Counted from the first letter of the stretch, positions 35,083-47,532 are shown. The stretch: DNA of 64,000 nucleotides from Hygrocybe punicea (GCA_963556145.1 OY744467.1:5766001-5830000), one strand, 5' to 3'. Translations and numbers: made by a program. The notes: generated from the letters alone by a model not told the origin.

Positions 35083-35938
35083 TAGTGTTGCCGTAGTTCG
35101 GTTCTGAACCTAGCCAAACCCGGTTCAAACCCCGAACCGAACCTGGGGTTCAGTCTAAGTTCAGCCAAATGCTGAACCGGACCACAGGTTCGGTTCAGGG
35201 TTTCGAGGCCGGCCGGATTTCCTGAACGGCTCCAAACCGCGTCCAAACCGCAAACGCGGATATTTTTAAGGTATTTATTTCATTTGTTTTTCGTATTTCT
35301 TTACTTACTTTTTCGTGTTGAATGGTATCATGTGACCATTACATGAAGGTTTCTTCACCAACAACAACAACGCAAGGCCAATGAACGCGACACAATGTCG
35401 CGTTCATGGACACAGGTAAGTTTTACCATTTATCTTAACTTTACTAATATTATCTGTTACAGGAAACTCAACCGCGACCACATCGCGAGCACACCACCGC
35501 GGCACAAAATGGATCCCAACGCCAACGCGATGCCAACGGACGCGGGACAGCCGCAACACCACCACCACCACCACCACCACCACCACCACCACCAGCGGCA
35601 GTGGCAACTGCAACGGCAACGGCAATGGCAACCAGGCAACGACGACGGCAACAGCCAGCAGCAGCGCCGGATGGCTCCCCCGCAGCCCATCTACCTCGCG
35701 AAGTGCAGCGCCGTATCAATTGATACGTGCCTGCCATTCGCGAGGAGAACAGAGCTCACGGGGTGAGCCCACCTCGGTCCGGGGTTCAGACCGCGTCTGA
35801 ACCCAGACCGAACGCGGACAGACGGTTCGATGCCGTCTGGGTCCAGGTTTGGCCATGCGCCAAACCGGACCCCAAGTTCAGTTCACGGTTCCGCCAAAAA
35901 GGGTCGGAACCGGACCGAACTGAACTTTGGCAACACTA
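35083..35938. mobile_element. hAT-like element A
   Basis: The 856-bp element has the inverted end TAGTGTTGCC and an exact 8-bp target duplication GTGTGCCC (35075-35082 and 35939-35946). The outer 250 bp on each side are crowded with its private motif ggttcggttc / gaaccgaacc in both orientations. The centre holds a small two-exon gene. No transposase is encoded. Confidence 0.9.
35395..35723 (+). CDS. cargo gene of element A, two exons, low-complexity protein
   Basis: Exons 35395-35415 and 35463-35723 flank a 47-bp intron with gtaagt, tactaat and ttacag signals. They give 93 residues: MSRSWTQ, then an Arg/Gln/Ala-rich chain with a run of twelve prolines, ending HLPREVQRRIN. The start lies in a hairpin (ccaatgaacgcgaca / tgtcgcgttc). 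The stop TGA lies in the centre of the palindrome gtatcaattgatac. Another frame entered from an ATG at 35381 is also open and gives a His-run protein, so the frame choice rests on the C-terminal match to the gene in element D (HLAETHRHVN). Function unknown. Confidence 0.5.
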
Positions 35939-36972
35939 GTGTGCCCTTCTTGACAACTTCTCACAAGATATTAAACTTACTGTCGCATCCATTCTCAACT
36001 CAGCCTCATGTCCCCAGTTCCCTCAGTCTGAGTGGACCAGCCCTGTCTCCTGGCAGGCCGTCGACCTTGATCATGTCCTCTCCAGGCTCTTCACTACTTC
36101 CACCAGGAACTCACACAAAGAACCTGTCAGTTCATTTGAAATCTCACTCGGACCTTCATCCCCTGTGAAGACTGTCACCTCCCATGGTGAATGGATCACT
36201 GCTTGGGAACCAACCGTTGAGGCCACCATCTTTGTCTTCCCACAGTGAGAATCTGAACTATGGCATTTCAGGTGCTACATTTCTGGACTCTTTGTGGCCC
36301 TCCTGGCAGATCAACACCAGTGTGTCATCTCCCTCGACAAAGGCATCTGCATCCGTGTCGCTCAATGCTGCGACCTCCTCCTTACCGACGCACATGAGTT
36401 TGTGGATTTGCAACTCCACTGGATCCACTCTTTGGATAGACAACACAAACCATGCCGTGCGCCCGGAATCCCCCTGCAAACTCGATGGCAGGATGCATGC
36501 CACCGCTGGAATAACAATAAATGCCCAAACTCTGCCAACAAGTGTAATTACGTCAACCATTGCTCTAAGTGCCACTCTACCACACACAGGGCACCCGAGT
36601 GCTCACCTAAGTAAACCGGACCCTTGGTCCCAGCGGCCAAAATATGCTCACTACCTTGTTTGGGATGATGATGGACCGGAACACCTTTCGGTCGCCCTTT
36701 CCAGTCTCCATGAACCGCCAGTGCCCATGGTCCCTGCGAATGAACTTGAGAATGCCACTGCCCTTTCCACAATCCATGACAACCCTGGACTTTTCACCAT
36801 CATCACCCCCATCCATGTTGATGTTTTTGCAAGTTATCTCGCCTCACACCCCAATCGTCCCTTTGTGGACTCCATGTGCAATGCCTTGTGCACCAGTTTC
36901 TGGCCTTGGGCACACACTTCTGACCGCAACTACCTGACCACTTGGGACAACTCACATTGACCAATCTCAGAC

Positions 36973-38400
36973 ACTTCCCACCGCGCCTTCCTGTTGGAAC
37001 AGCATGACACAGAGGTCGCGCTTGGACAGCTCTCGCCTTCCTTCAGTCATGACCTCCTTCCAGGGATGTACAGCATGCCGCTTGGCATGATACTGAAGCC
37101 GCACTCTTTGAAGCTTCGCATGGTCATCGACCAGAGCGCGGAACCCTATTCACAGAACTCCTTGATTCCCAAGGAGGACTGTTTCGTGCGGATGGACAAC
37201 TTACATCAACTTGGATCCACCTTGCACCGTGTCCATGCAGACCACCCCTCCCGTCGTCTTGTTGTCTTAAAGTCTGATATGTCCCATGCCTACCACCTGA
37301 TGCTGATGGCCCCACTATGGCAAATATGCCAAGTGATGACCTTCAACACCGAGCACTTCGTAAATCGTTGCAACCATTTTGGCAACAGTGCTGGCGGACG
37401 CATTTTCGGTTCCTTCACCTGCCTCGTCACCTGGATCACCATCTACATTCTCCTGCTCCTGGACCTCTTCACGTATGTGGATGAAAATTTTTCATGGGAA
37501 TTTGCCGATGAACTTGTATGGTATGGCCCGTACAACAAATACATGCCAACCAAGCAGGTCCGCCTGCTTGGCCTGTGGGACGACCTTGGCATTCCACATG
37601 AGGAAGAGAAACAGGAATGGGGGGAGTCGCTCATGATTATTGGCTTTCAGGTGGATCCCAACACCCTCACCATCACTATGCCACCCGACTGCCAGGTGGA
37701 ACTTCTAGAGGCACTCCATACCTTTGCAACTCCTGGCCGCCAGTATCCCTTATGTGATTTTCAATGTATGGCAGGTTGGGTCAATTGGGCACTCAATGTT
37801 TACCCCCTCCTATGGCCCGGCCTGTCCTCCCTCTACCACAAGATGTCTGGGAAGTCCGTTTCTCATGAGCGCCTCTGGGTCAACTCCGCTGTTGTCCATG
37901 AACTCTCCTGGATCGCGGCACATGTCGAGGCCTCCACCGGTGTCCACCTGCTTTCCTCTGTCGCCTGGTCATCGTCTGATGCTGACTTTACCTTGTTTTG
38001 GATGCCTGCCTGACAGGTATGGGTTTCTGGTCCCCATGGCTCATTAACGGTTACCAGTGTCTTTTCAATGTGCCGGATGCCCAGATCTTTTATCTCGAGG
38101 CCCTTGCTGTCCTTTCTGCACTCCACTACACTCTCACCAACATCCGTCCCCTCCCTTCCCGTGTTGCCCTCTTTACCGACAACTCTGACACAGTCGACAT
38201 CTTCAACACTCTCCGTGCCCAACCCTCCCACAACCCCATTCTAATGGCTGCAGTCGACCTCTCCATCCGCTTCAATACTGGGTACTGACAATGTCATTGC
38301 GGATGCACTCTCGCGTGGCCACAATGAGGTTGTCCACTGTGTTGCACCTATTATGTGCATTGTCTCCTTTGAACCCCCTCGTCTTCCACTGGGGGCAGTA
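36973..38400 (+). pseudogene. DIRS-like reverse transcriptase and RNase H
   Basis: The main frame (36994-38013) contains the DIRS-type motifs LRMVIDQSAEPYSQNSLIP, LKSDMSHAYHLMLMAPLWQ and YVDENFSWE, where the usual second catalytic aspartate is glutamate. RNase H continues in another frame after a shift near 38010, with ALFTDNSDTVDIFNTL and the preceding FYLEALAVLSALH. A stop follows near 38287. The enzyme is therefore defective. Confidence 0.8.
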
Positions 38401-38405
38401 CCATT

Positions 38406-39381
38406 ATGAACACGACGACTTGTTTGGCCAGGCAACCCCGTAGGGCACCCTGGCCGATCTCGTGGTTGCAGCACAAATGGGCAATTGCAATGGGCTGCGC
38501 TATCAAACCCAGTACGGCCACGGCATATTCTTTGGCTCTCAAGTCTTATCTTTGTTTCTGCTCTGACCACCACTTCTCACCGGCCCCAATGGCCAACACC
38601 TTCAGTTTCTACATAGTGTACATGTGTTTCCATATCAAACCCCAATCTGTTGACAACTACCTCTCCGGTATCTGCAACCAGCTCGAACTGTTCTACCCAG
38701 ATGTCCACGCTCTCTGTTGCCACCACCTTGTTGCAAAGACGCTTGCTGGTTGCAAGAAGCTCCGCTCCACCGCCATCACCTGCAAGCATGCCCTCTCACG
38801 GACAGAACTCTCCTCCCTCTGCACCTCTTACCTTGCCCACCCCTCTTATGACGATGCCCTCTTCGTTACCCTGACCTCAACAGCTTTCCACAGCCTTCTC
38901 CACCTTGGTGAACTTGTTTGGCCAGACTCACTTCATCTCCAAGACTACTGCAAGGTCATCATGTGTGGGTTGGTCACTCTTCATGATCAGTCCTTCCATT
39001 TCTTCCTGCCCAGGCACAAGGCGGACCGTTTCTTTGAAGGTTCACGTGTTCTGCTTCACCATACTACAACCCCGGATGACCCACTGCTCCTCTTCACATG
39101 TTACCTCCAGTTGCGCAACCAACTTTTTCCCTTCCATGCCAAACTTTTTCTTCACTCCGACAGCTCTCTCCCCACCCATTCATGGTTCCTCCGCCGCTTA
39201 CACTCCCATTTCCCAGACCCATCGCCACTCTCTCTGCTCCGGCGGGGCAACTGACCTTGCCTCCGCAGGCATTCCACCTTACCTGATCCAATGCATTGGC
39301 CATTGGGCCTCCAAAACTTGGCAGATCTATGTCCGCAAGCACCCAACTCTACAAGCCACCTTCTTGTTTGCGCGTCGTTGA
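38406..39381 (+). pseudogene. DIRS-like tyrosine recombinase
   Basis: The recombinase begins with IKPSTATAYSLALKSYLCFC (SAM-like arm) and continues through TSTAFHSLLHLGELVWPD. A frameshift near 39200 leads to HSLCSGGATDLASAGIPPYL and SKTWQIYVRKHPTL with the catalytic tyrosine. The first catalytic Arg is His here (CAC at 38901-38903) and the Arg of the H-x-x-R box is Cys (TGC at 39235-39237). Both changes fit CpG transitions from CGC. Confidence 0.85.
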
Positions 39382-39609
39382 CGCCACCGGTGCTCACCAT
39401 CACCCTATCAGGCTCACTACTTCATCTCCCTAATTCTCCCGGACACTGTTCGCATCCATTTATTTGCTTCTCACGGACACTTTTCGCTTTATTGGACCAT
39501 TTGCGTCGTTTCGTTGTACCTCGGACCTTTCTTTTACTCCACACCATTTTCTCCTCTCCCCTACCAATTTTCCTCTGTTTCAGGGCAAGGCCGCATTCGG
39601 TTAACTCTT
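39382..39609. other. spacer behind the DIRS-like element
   Basis: C/T-rich sequence without a recognised gene. It probably contains the 3' terminal part of the DIRS-like element and the 3' end of the minus-strand host gene. Confidence 0.35.
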
Positions 39610-41446
39610 TCACCAAACAACTGAGAGGTGCTTGATTAGATTGCGAAAATTGCTGGATTTCAAAAAAATCCCGTGCCGCACCTTATCTTCCACAAACTGC
39701 TGTCAATAGTAGCAATATGCTGCTCACCGAGGAAACACGTCAGGGGGCTGGTGCTGCCGTTCACTAAAGAATGAACGTATGCTGGAGGTGCCTCTGGATA
39801 GCTTGTCCATGAAGCGACGGGAGGAGGTCCTATTCTCGTCCTTGGACGTAACAGCTCTTGCCCCACCTTCAATTTCAGCATCTGGATTCACTCTTCAGTT
39901 CACAACAGTGAATCATTTTGCGAAAAAAGAATATCACTCACTGTCATTAATGTCTTCGAGCAAGGCAGGATGATAATCCTTGTCTAAACAAGACCGGAGG
40001 TTGATGTGCATAATCCACATGCTCAAAAATATGAACTACGCACCAGATATACTTATCAACATGGTCCCATAGGCCCTCCGCTGTTCCGTACTTGCCTCTG
40101 CGAACCATTTACGACGCTCAGAACGGGTAGCAGCTGAGCTCGTCGCAGCTTCCATCTCTGTGTCCTCGCCCGACGAACTCTCCATCATCCTCGCAGGGTC
40201 AGGCCTCGCTTCCCTGTGTAGATGTCGCTGCGTTGTAGCAATCCTTTTCTCAAGAATCGCATGCCCTTTCGAGCCTTCCGTTGGTTTTGGCGTCCAGTAG
40301 ATTAGGTCGATGAGGTCCATGCATGCATGCATTAGTGACTGAACGTCTGCTGGGAGGGGGCTACTTTGACTATTCAGCTGCACCTCCTCAAAGTATCGCC
40401 GAAACTTGATCTCCGCATTGATGGCGACAAGGAAAACATTGACCTTGTTGCGCTTGGGGCGTTCTTGATTTTCATGACGGAAGGGGGGCAAGCGGGGGCT
40501 GTCAGGGTCTGACGATAAGCGCAGACGATGGTCTCTGGATGCAACATAGCTCGCATATGTTCCAAAGTTGCGATCATGAACGGTAAGTGTGGCACCGCCC
40601 GGAAGGAAATGCTCTGGATAAATAGCAACGAGTTCGTATTCTGGATTCGTAAAGCTTTCAATGGAGAACTATCAGAGCTTGACAACATCCCTGTATATGC
40701 GAAAATTGACCGCTACTCACATTTAGAGAACGTAGATCCACAGAGCCGTCTTCGTCGATTTGTTGCTGTCGAGCATCATTGTTGGATTTCACCATTGCGG
40801 TAAGGCTGGCGAGAGTAAAAGCGGAGGGTGCCACGGCAATGAAGCCATAGAGGTCGAGTGAGATGTGCACGAATGCCTCCACTTTTCACCATTAGTGGGG
40901 TCGTGTGAAATATAACCATCAGACTTACAGTAAGCAAGATTAGACGGGTCGTCCAGTGTAAAATTTGCAATAGGAATGATGCCTAAATCGCTTATAATGT
41001 CATGCTATAAGTAGAAGAGCTAATCAGATGTGGTTAAGTAATCCTGACGAATTTCTACTTACAACTGGCCCGGGGTCACCCTTGCGAACAGCGTTAACAA
41101 AATGAGTCAACTGATGAGTGTACTTTGCGGCCTTGGTCACCATGCAACCCTCTTTGATAGGCACACCGGCGCCAATCCCTCTGTTGGCCGAGCGGGATGA
41201 TGCGCTCGAGGCTGAGCGCGGTGCACGTTTGATGGCAGGGAGGTCGAAGTCGTCGAGAGATGGGACGAAGGCAAATGTTTTGACAGTAAGACGATTCTTT
41301 GTGGTTATCAGGGACATGCTAAGTGGACGTCCCAAAGTACTTGTATAAGTAACGGATTGGTGACCCGAACCTTTGTCAGCTACTGGCTTATTGCGTAAGT
41401 ATTCTTTGGAAGCATAGGGATGAGCTGAGCTTTCGTTATCATGCAT
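39610..41446 (-). CDS. hypothetical protein, multi-exon
   Basis: I do not recognise the family. About seven minus-strand exons join sensibly. They start MHDNESSAHPYASKEYLRNK, followed by a basic Ser-rich region, then HDIISDLGIIPIANFTLDDP, VEAFVHISLDLYGFIAVAPS, NPEYELVAIYPEHFLPGG with LTVHDRNFGTYASYVASRDH, the helical VNVFLVAINAEIKFRRYFEE, an acidic Ser-rich stretch, SDKDYHPALLEDIND, and a final part RRFMDKLSRGTSSIRSFFSE. A stop at 39610-39612 is the most likely end. Introns are 45-70 bp with GT-AG ends and no frame damage was seen. This is therefore a probable active host gene left standing between repeats. The last exon junction is uncertain. Confidence 0.6.
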
Positions 41447-41739
41447 CTTGGCCTTCCCAGCGTCGATGGTCCGGCCCCTTCAGCTTCAACCGTGGCCCAC
41501 TGGCCCACCGCCGACTGGTAAGTAATTTCCATCTTTGTTATTCAATTCAATGCATCCTCTCTGCCCCCCTCTCAGAGCAAGACAATTCAGGTCGTAGACG
41601 TATCACGCCATCTGTACAACATGGAGGGTGGATACCTTCTCCACGCTGGTGTGGGTGGCGGCCACGCAGTCAAGACACCTCCATAACGATCATCTTCTGT
41701 AGTTCCGAGTCAAGAATTACAACTCCCAGCTGGTGCCAA
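41447..41739 (+). other. upstream flank with a possible small spliced ORF
   Basis: Directly divergent from the gene at 39.6-41.4 kb, a plus-strand reading frame can be assembled across an intron at 41520-41577 (gtaagtaatttcc to cccctctcag). Two frames are possible and neither resembles a known protein, so this is only noted. Confidence 0.2.
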
Positions 41740-43940
41740 CGGTAGACAAAATGCATTTCCATGCTCTAGGAACATCTCGTACCCTTGCGTTCGCAGCTCC
41801 GGTCCCCGGAAAGATAAAAAAGCAAAGCTCAACCATTATCTCATTCCCACCATCTCCCCAGCAAACTAGGCTGTTTTTTCGCGTTCAGAACGATCGGTTC
41901 AGGTCCCAGACGACGTTTTAGACTCAACGAACGTCACAGACCCCGCCGTTCGCCATGCCAGCCCCCTCGGATGCAGCCACAAGAAGTTCAACATGATCTT
42001 CTGCTCCGTTGTTCCCCGGGCCTTTCGAACGTAATTTTGGCATTCCAACTGGTAAGTATACATTAAAAACGATGTCTATGTTGGTACAAAGTTCACAAAA
42101 GCCTGCGTTCGCCGTCCCAGCCCCGTATTCCCCCAAAATGACAACTTCATGCAATTACTCCCCTCCACTGCAACCTTGGCATGATGAACTTTTACCTCGC
42201 ATTCCGGAGGCTCGGTACACCTTTCAAACGATGGATATCGCCCAATGAATGCCTGCGACAATCCTGTTCACCGTTCCAATGCCGCCCAGAAGATGTCAGA
42301 TGTTTGGCTCGCATTGGGGAACCTCGGTACACTTTGGAAACGACCCAAACGACCAAACGAACACCCAAGACGCCTTCGTTTCTCGTCCTAGCCCTGTTTT
42401 AATTGAAAAACAAGAGTTTTACTACTTTACTCCCCTGGCTGCACTCCCAACCTCTTGAAGTTCTCTCCGACGGTTCGCATGATCGGTGCGGGTCACAAAC
42501 GACGTATATGACTGCGGAGAGCTCACAGATCGCATCCCTGGTCCCTTCCCCGAGAACTATATTACCCTCCTCGCCTCCTGTTCCCACTCCAGTTGCACCC
42601 TTCAATCTCGGGCACCTATATCGCGGGGGTTTAGACTCGGACAGCTCCAAGATGGTCTCTACATGCGAAACGAATTGTTTGCAAGCCCTGGGCACCACAG
42701 TTCTGGCGCCGTTCAGTTCGTTTTCATCTTCACAAAAAACATCTACTCTCTCCCATTTTCTGCATTCCCAAGTGGAGAGCTACCACCTCCAGCCTGTGCC
42801 TGCCGTCGCCACAATGCATTTTCAGGCCCTCGGAACGTCCCATATCCCTCCGTTTGCAGCCGCAGTGTCATCAGAAGTGAAAACGTGAACTTCAACATCT
42901 CCTTCGCGGCCTCGCCTCCATCATGTCCCCAGCATATCGGACCGTGGTTTAGCATTCAGGATGATCGCTCGGCATTCCAGATGACGTATACGACTCAACG
43001 AATGCCCCTGTCGACGCCATTCACAGTCCAGCCTCCAGCCTCCCCAGATGCAAAAACAAAAAGTTCAACATCATCCTCTCCCTTATTGCTCTCTCCGCTT
43101 CTCGAAGATTATTCCAGCGTCCCGACTCCCGAGTGGACGGGTTACATCACAGACGACGTCTACCATGGTATAGGACTGCCAGATGTCTGCGTTCGCCGTC
43201 CCAGCCCCGCATTCACAGAAACAACGACTTCACGTGCTTTACTCCCCCCAGATGAAGATTTTTGTTTCGCGTTCCGGATGCTCGGTAACCCCTACAAACT
43301 ATGTCTACATCCAAATGAACCACTCCGCCAACACCGTTCGCCATTACAGTCCCATCTGATGATACAACGACAACTTCTTTTCCTCTCTCCTCCCCTCTCT
43401 CACCCAATACATCTCAAAATATTCAGCTCGCGTTCGGGTTGCTATGTACACTTTGGAAACGATATATACGACCAAACGAACACCCCAGATGCATGCATTC
43501 GTCATTCCAATGTTGTCCGTTCCGAAAACAAGAGCTTGATCGCCCTACTCCCCCTGACTGCCCCTCCAAAACCACTTGACCATTCATCTGATGTTTTGCA
43601 CGATTGCAAATACCGGATATGACTCCAGTCGCATCCCCGGATCCTTTATACACGCCAATGAGAACTTTATCACCTCCTCACATCCGAGTGCATCAAAGAT
43701 TCATTCCGAGTTTCCAATGAATGTTATAGGTTTCAGATGACACAGATGACTCAGGAAATCCCCAGGCGACGATGTTCAGCTCCCTGACCCAGAGCTAACA
43801 AGGATATTTTCGCTTTACCTGTTCTTGTCATGACTCACCCCCGCCCGTCGAAAATCCGTTCCACGTTCTAGAGGCCTAGGATAGGCTTCAGACGACTCGC
43901 ACAGACCTATAACACTGCCAGACTACAGTTCGGGTCCCTT
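41740..43940 (+). repeat. degenerate tandem array, about 144-150 bp period
   Basis: At least eight diverged units follow each other. Landmarks recur as ctcggtacac-tttcaaacga, followed by a gaatgcc/cagatgc step, cgttcgccgtcccagcccc, a ccagatg step and a tactcccc end. Examples start near 42208, 42317, 42471, 42950, 43126, 43270 and 43427. The period is close to 48 codons. A 378-codon plus-strand frame (42486-43622) runs through five units without a stop. Smaller repeats (ctggagtttgct) follow at 43930-44010. No known protein repeat was recognised. Confidence 0.6.
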
Positions 43941-44578
43941 TGGAGTTTGCTCTGTTGGACTTACCCTAGCCATCTGCGACCCTGTCCCTCTGGAGTTTGC
44001 TCCATTGAACTTCCCTCAATCCTCATTGCCCAGAACTCGTTAGTGCGACTACAGACTGTCGTTGCCATGTCATTTTTGTTATTAAGCAGACTAGCGCTTG
44101 TCTGTGGAATGCCCTTGCGGTAGAATCCTCACCATTGATAACATCTATTCCTATTGCTGTCAGGAATCCTAATACTTGTTCTCCTAAGCATCATGGGCTT
44201 GGTAGAAGTTGGTACGAAGGACTCGTGGTGATGGGCAATGTCGCATAAGCCAAATTGTTTTCCCACGAGGTTCGGTTAACTCCCGGAATGGTAATGTTGG
44301 TACAAGAACATACCTATTAGAGTAACTCGTCTACTACTTTCCACCCTACAGAGGTATCAGTGTAACTGAAAGTGATCTATCATGTTTGTGTTATGGTGGA
44401 CTGGCTTTTTGTAAGCATTCCATTCTGATGAGAATGGCAATAGTATCCCAATCATTGTAACTTGTAAAGGTCGGTTTTCGGTGATTTTTTTTCATAACAC
44501 AGAGCTGATGATATGAACCAACACCCAGCAGATAGTTCCGCAATAGACAGTGTTGAAATGTTAGAAATTGTGTTACGG
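43941..44578. other. no gene seen
   Basis: A short 60-bp direct repeat (around ctctggagtttgctc) is the only structure. It leads into the LTR copy at 44579. Confidence 0.4.
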
Positions 44579-45435
44579 TGTAGAGACTCAATGTCCCTCT
44601 GAGTCCGTACCACTGATATATCACGAATCCGGATGAACCCGATGCCTCCAAACGACTCCCATTCCAACCTGACATAACCCAACATGATGTGACCCAACAT
44701 GACCGACATGACCCGACATATGCCGCTTTGTCACGGCCGCTTTTGGACCAAATCCAGGAGCCTCATAAGCCCCAGAGTTCCAATTATAGGAAACAGATCT
44801 CATCGGATGTGATTCCCAACTTCAGACTTGCCTTATATTTGCGTCCCCTCAACCTTTTGGAGATATGTAGGACATTTCAGATCTTTTTCATTTTCCCTTC
44901 CATTTTCCTGTCTTCATCACATCGCAACCCCCCTCTTTACATCCCCATTCCAACTTCTCTTTGTAGTTTTCCATCGGCCAAAATAGACAAGTCCGAAAGT
45001 AGACTACTCACTCATGTATTATAAAAATGGTCCCCGACGACCGTACAAAAAGGAGATACCCTTAGTCCCCATTTCCATATAGTCAGAATCATGTTTTAAT
45101 CCCTTCAAATGCTCGTCCTCGTAGACCCTTAGATTTTTATAGTTCACTTCATCATCTTTATCCTTGTTCCATTATTCATTCATCATTTCCAACCCAACCT
45201 GCCATATCCAACATCGTCGGCATCGTCGGGTTCATTATTATTAGTCTGTTTTCAGTCCGTTCATCGCCAGGTTTGTTATTATTTGTCCAGTTTTACATGG
45301 CGGCTTGATATTTTACTTCCATTTCCACTTATACTACTACTATCTCCGACACTGATTATCCACCGTCACTTTCATGCTGACACCCCTAGGTTAGGATCTT
45401 ATATCTTCCGAAGCCACCCTGAACCCGCATCTACA
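44579..45435 (+). repeat. LTR family L, copy 2 (plus)
   Basis: The 857-bp segment begins TGTAGAGACTCAATGTCC and ends CCCGCATCTACA. It contains a TATA-like box (attataaaaatgg near 45019) followed by gacgaccgtac. It is the best plus-strand reference for the family. Flanking bases do not form a target duplication. Confidence 0.75.
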
Positions 45436-45811
45436 ACAGTAGACAAACCAAAAACCTTTGATCACAGGCTGAGGTCATGCCCATTGGAAAACAATGGCAT
45501 GTGGCTTTACAGACAACACACAACGTGCAAGAGGCCATTGGCCCAATATGGGGAATGTAACAGAGACATGAGATAAGTATTGAATTAGAAGGGGGAACCG
45601 GGATTCAAAAAACTGAACATGGGTTGGTAAATTTTTTTGGGCAATGATAGGCCCCCCCCTGTATTTCTATATATGGTAATTGCATCTTATATAATATCCC
45701 AGAAAGGGAAGCCTTGATCAGCACTTCCATGCTCATTTTGCTGACCTCATGTGTGCATGTACATCACACTTCCAGTTCACATACTTGAAATTGGAGCAAT
45801 TCAAGGTGGAA
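45436..45811. other. no gene seen
   Basis: Unstructured sequence behind LTR copy 2. No primer-binding site or gag frame follows the LTR. Confidence 0.4.
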
Positions 45812-46947
45812 CTATGACAAGGTATTAGTAAGACTCCACTCATGCAGACATTTACTCACCCATTGAGTTTCACAGCCCTGTTGAACACACATTCTGGCTC
45901 TGCCACCCTCAATATCCTCCTGACTCACTGGAATCCCACAAATACACGCATTGGTCATGTCACATGTTTTTTTGAGAGCACCCTGAACGAGTTGGCCTTG
46001 CAGTGATGGTAAAGTCCAATTGGGCGGTGTAGTAGATGTGCCTGGGCTGTCATGTGCCCAGTTCCCATGGTTGACCTTAGTCAGTAGGCTTCCTGATGTA
46101 GTAGACAGTCTCATCCTTCGACATCCAGACCGTTTCCACTCGATTCCTGTGTGAGCACCCTCGGGACCTCTCCAGCAGTGGCAATCAGACCTTGATGATC
46201 TGGCTCATTGATGTCTTCAGGAAAAGTAGTGTGGTTATTTGATTGATAATTTTGATGATCTGGCTCATTAACCTCTTCGGGAAAAGTAGTGCAATCCTTC
46301 AGATGATAATCCTCATCGTCCTTGCCATCTTGATCAGACACCTCTGCCTCAGAATCTTCTTGTAGAGTCTCTGCAGTGTCATCGAGAGGGATGTTGGCGG
46401 CTGCAAATGCTGCATCATCAGCAGGCTTGTTGCTGCATTTGGGAGATTAGAGTAGGGACATGCTTAGAATGGGAACTTGCCTTATAATTAACCGTGAGCT
46501 ATGTGCCTCAGATATGGGCACAGGTTCTGGGCGAGACCACTTATTTTTCTTCATCCTTGGCTTCTTCCATAAAGTTTCCATGGAGGCCTTCTCCACAGCA
46601 GATATCTTGAATGGTTGTTCATATGATGCCCATGCCATTGTTGGATGCTTATTCTGAAAATGTATTTTCATGTTGTATTTCCAGACAGCGGCATCCTTTG
46701 AGGGGCAGAGTGGGCAGAGCACCAGCACATTGCTGCAAGGAGCTGAGTCAGATGATGTCCAAGCAGACTGATAGGAAAATTTGACTAGGTTGGGACCATG
46801 AGACTGGACCAAGTCCACTTGGAGTCCATGACCTGATCCCTTGCCTTTGTGCAAATAAAATATACAAGTTGAGTCAGACCATAAGCAGATCTCAGTGATG
46901 TTCCTGACAGTCAGATCGAAGAGTATATGTGCACCAATGTGTTCCAA
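45812..46947 (-). pseudogene. zinc-cluster protein of a repeated basidiomycete family, decayed
   Basis: Minus-strand pieces fit one protein. An N-terminal C2H2-like unit reads LCPLCPSKDAAVWKYNMKIH followed by FQNKHPTMAW. A helical step is AVEKASMETLWKKPR. An acidic region has a 21-residue duplication (TFPEEVNEPDHQ and TFPEDINEPDHQ). A C-terminal Cys-rich end reads ACICGIPVSQEDIEGG and MCVQQGCETQW. This order is seen in many repeated Agaricomycete proteins of unknown role. Frame changes near 46110 and 46440 may be introns or damage. Confidence 0.45.
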
Positions 46948-47343
46948 GACATGTTGACCTTGTTTTTTGTCCCACTTGTATGTCGGTCAGCACTTTGGAC
47001 AATCATCTGAATCATTGAGTTGTCTATCAGTGACATCTGACTCACATAGAAAGGTGGCCCATCCTAATTCAAATCACAAGTTCAACAATGGTCACAGCTT
47101 AGAAAAGGCAGATATGGCACACCTGCAGCCTTATAAGGGAACTCATCTGATTGAGGGATCACCAGGAGAGAAGCATAGTCAGATGGTGCAATTTGACCAT
47201 AGAGTGGCACTGCCCGCAACCGCAACTCATTGCTTGAGAACAGATAATGATGTTTTCATTGCTGCACTCGACATGGCCCATCGCTGAGACTATGAGGAGG
47301 CCATTGAGACAGTGGTGGAGTTCCACTGAGACTGGCTGATGAC
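46948..47343. other. no gene recognised
   Basis: Plus- and minus-strand frames are short. The sequence is the left flank of the hAT-like element B and probably belongs to the same decayed locus as 45.8-46.9 kb. Confidence 0.35.
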
Positions 47344-47532
47344 AATGGGTGTAGGGTTTGAAAGTCCGGTCCGGTCCGGTTTTTTGACAAATTTTCAAAA
47401 GACCGCAACCAGAACCGGTTGCCATAACACCACAAGATGGCACAACCTAGACTCAACCACTCAGAACCGGTCTCTTGCGGTTCAGTTGCTGTCTTCTAAC
47501 CAGATTTAACTGGTCCTTCCTTTAACCGGTTG

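Larger units (their letters stand above)
34548..36613 (+). pseudogene. DIRS-like gag region, interrupted
   Basis: Coding-like frames run from LETTFELMVRDKCVKVTEDY through a frameshift near 34800 to MKQHVNIALFPWVVQES. They resume after the inserted hAT-like element with LDNFSQDIKLTVASILNSAS. The C-terminal part holds a Cys/His cluster (KCNYVNHCSKCHSTTHRAPEC) like that of basidiomycete DIRS gag proteins. Removing the insert and one copy of its target duplication joins ...HETCAL and LDNF... in one frame. Confidence 0.7.
34548..39381 (+). mobile_element. DIRS-like tyrosine-recombinase retrotransposon, defective
   Basis: The order gag-like region, reverse transcriptase, RNase H and tyrosine recombinase on one strand is diagnostic for DIRS-like elements. 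Frames are broken by several frameshifts and stops. A hAT-like element (35083-35938) is inserted in the gag part. The outer termini were not recognised. Confidence 0.85.

Noticed and set aside
42486..43622. Single-exon host gene of 378 codons
   Set aside because: The frame is part of a degenerate tandem array and shows no recognised domain. Described as a repeat instead.
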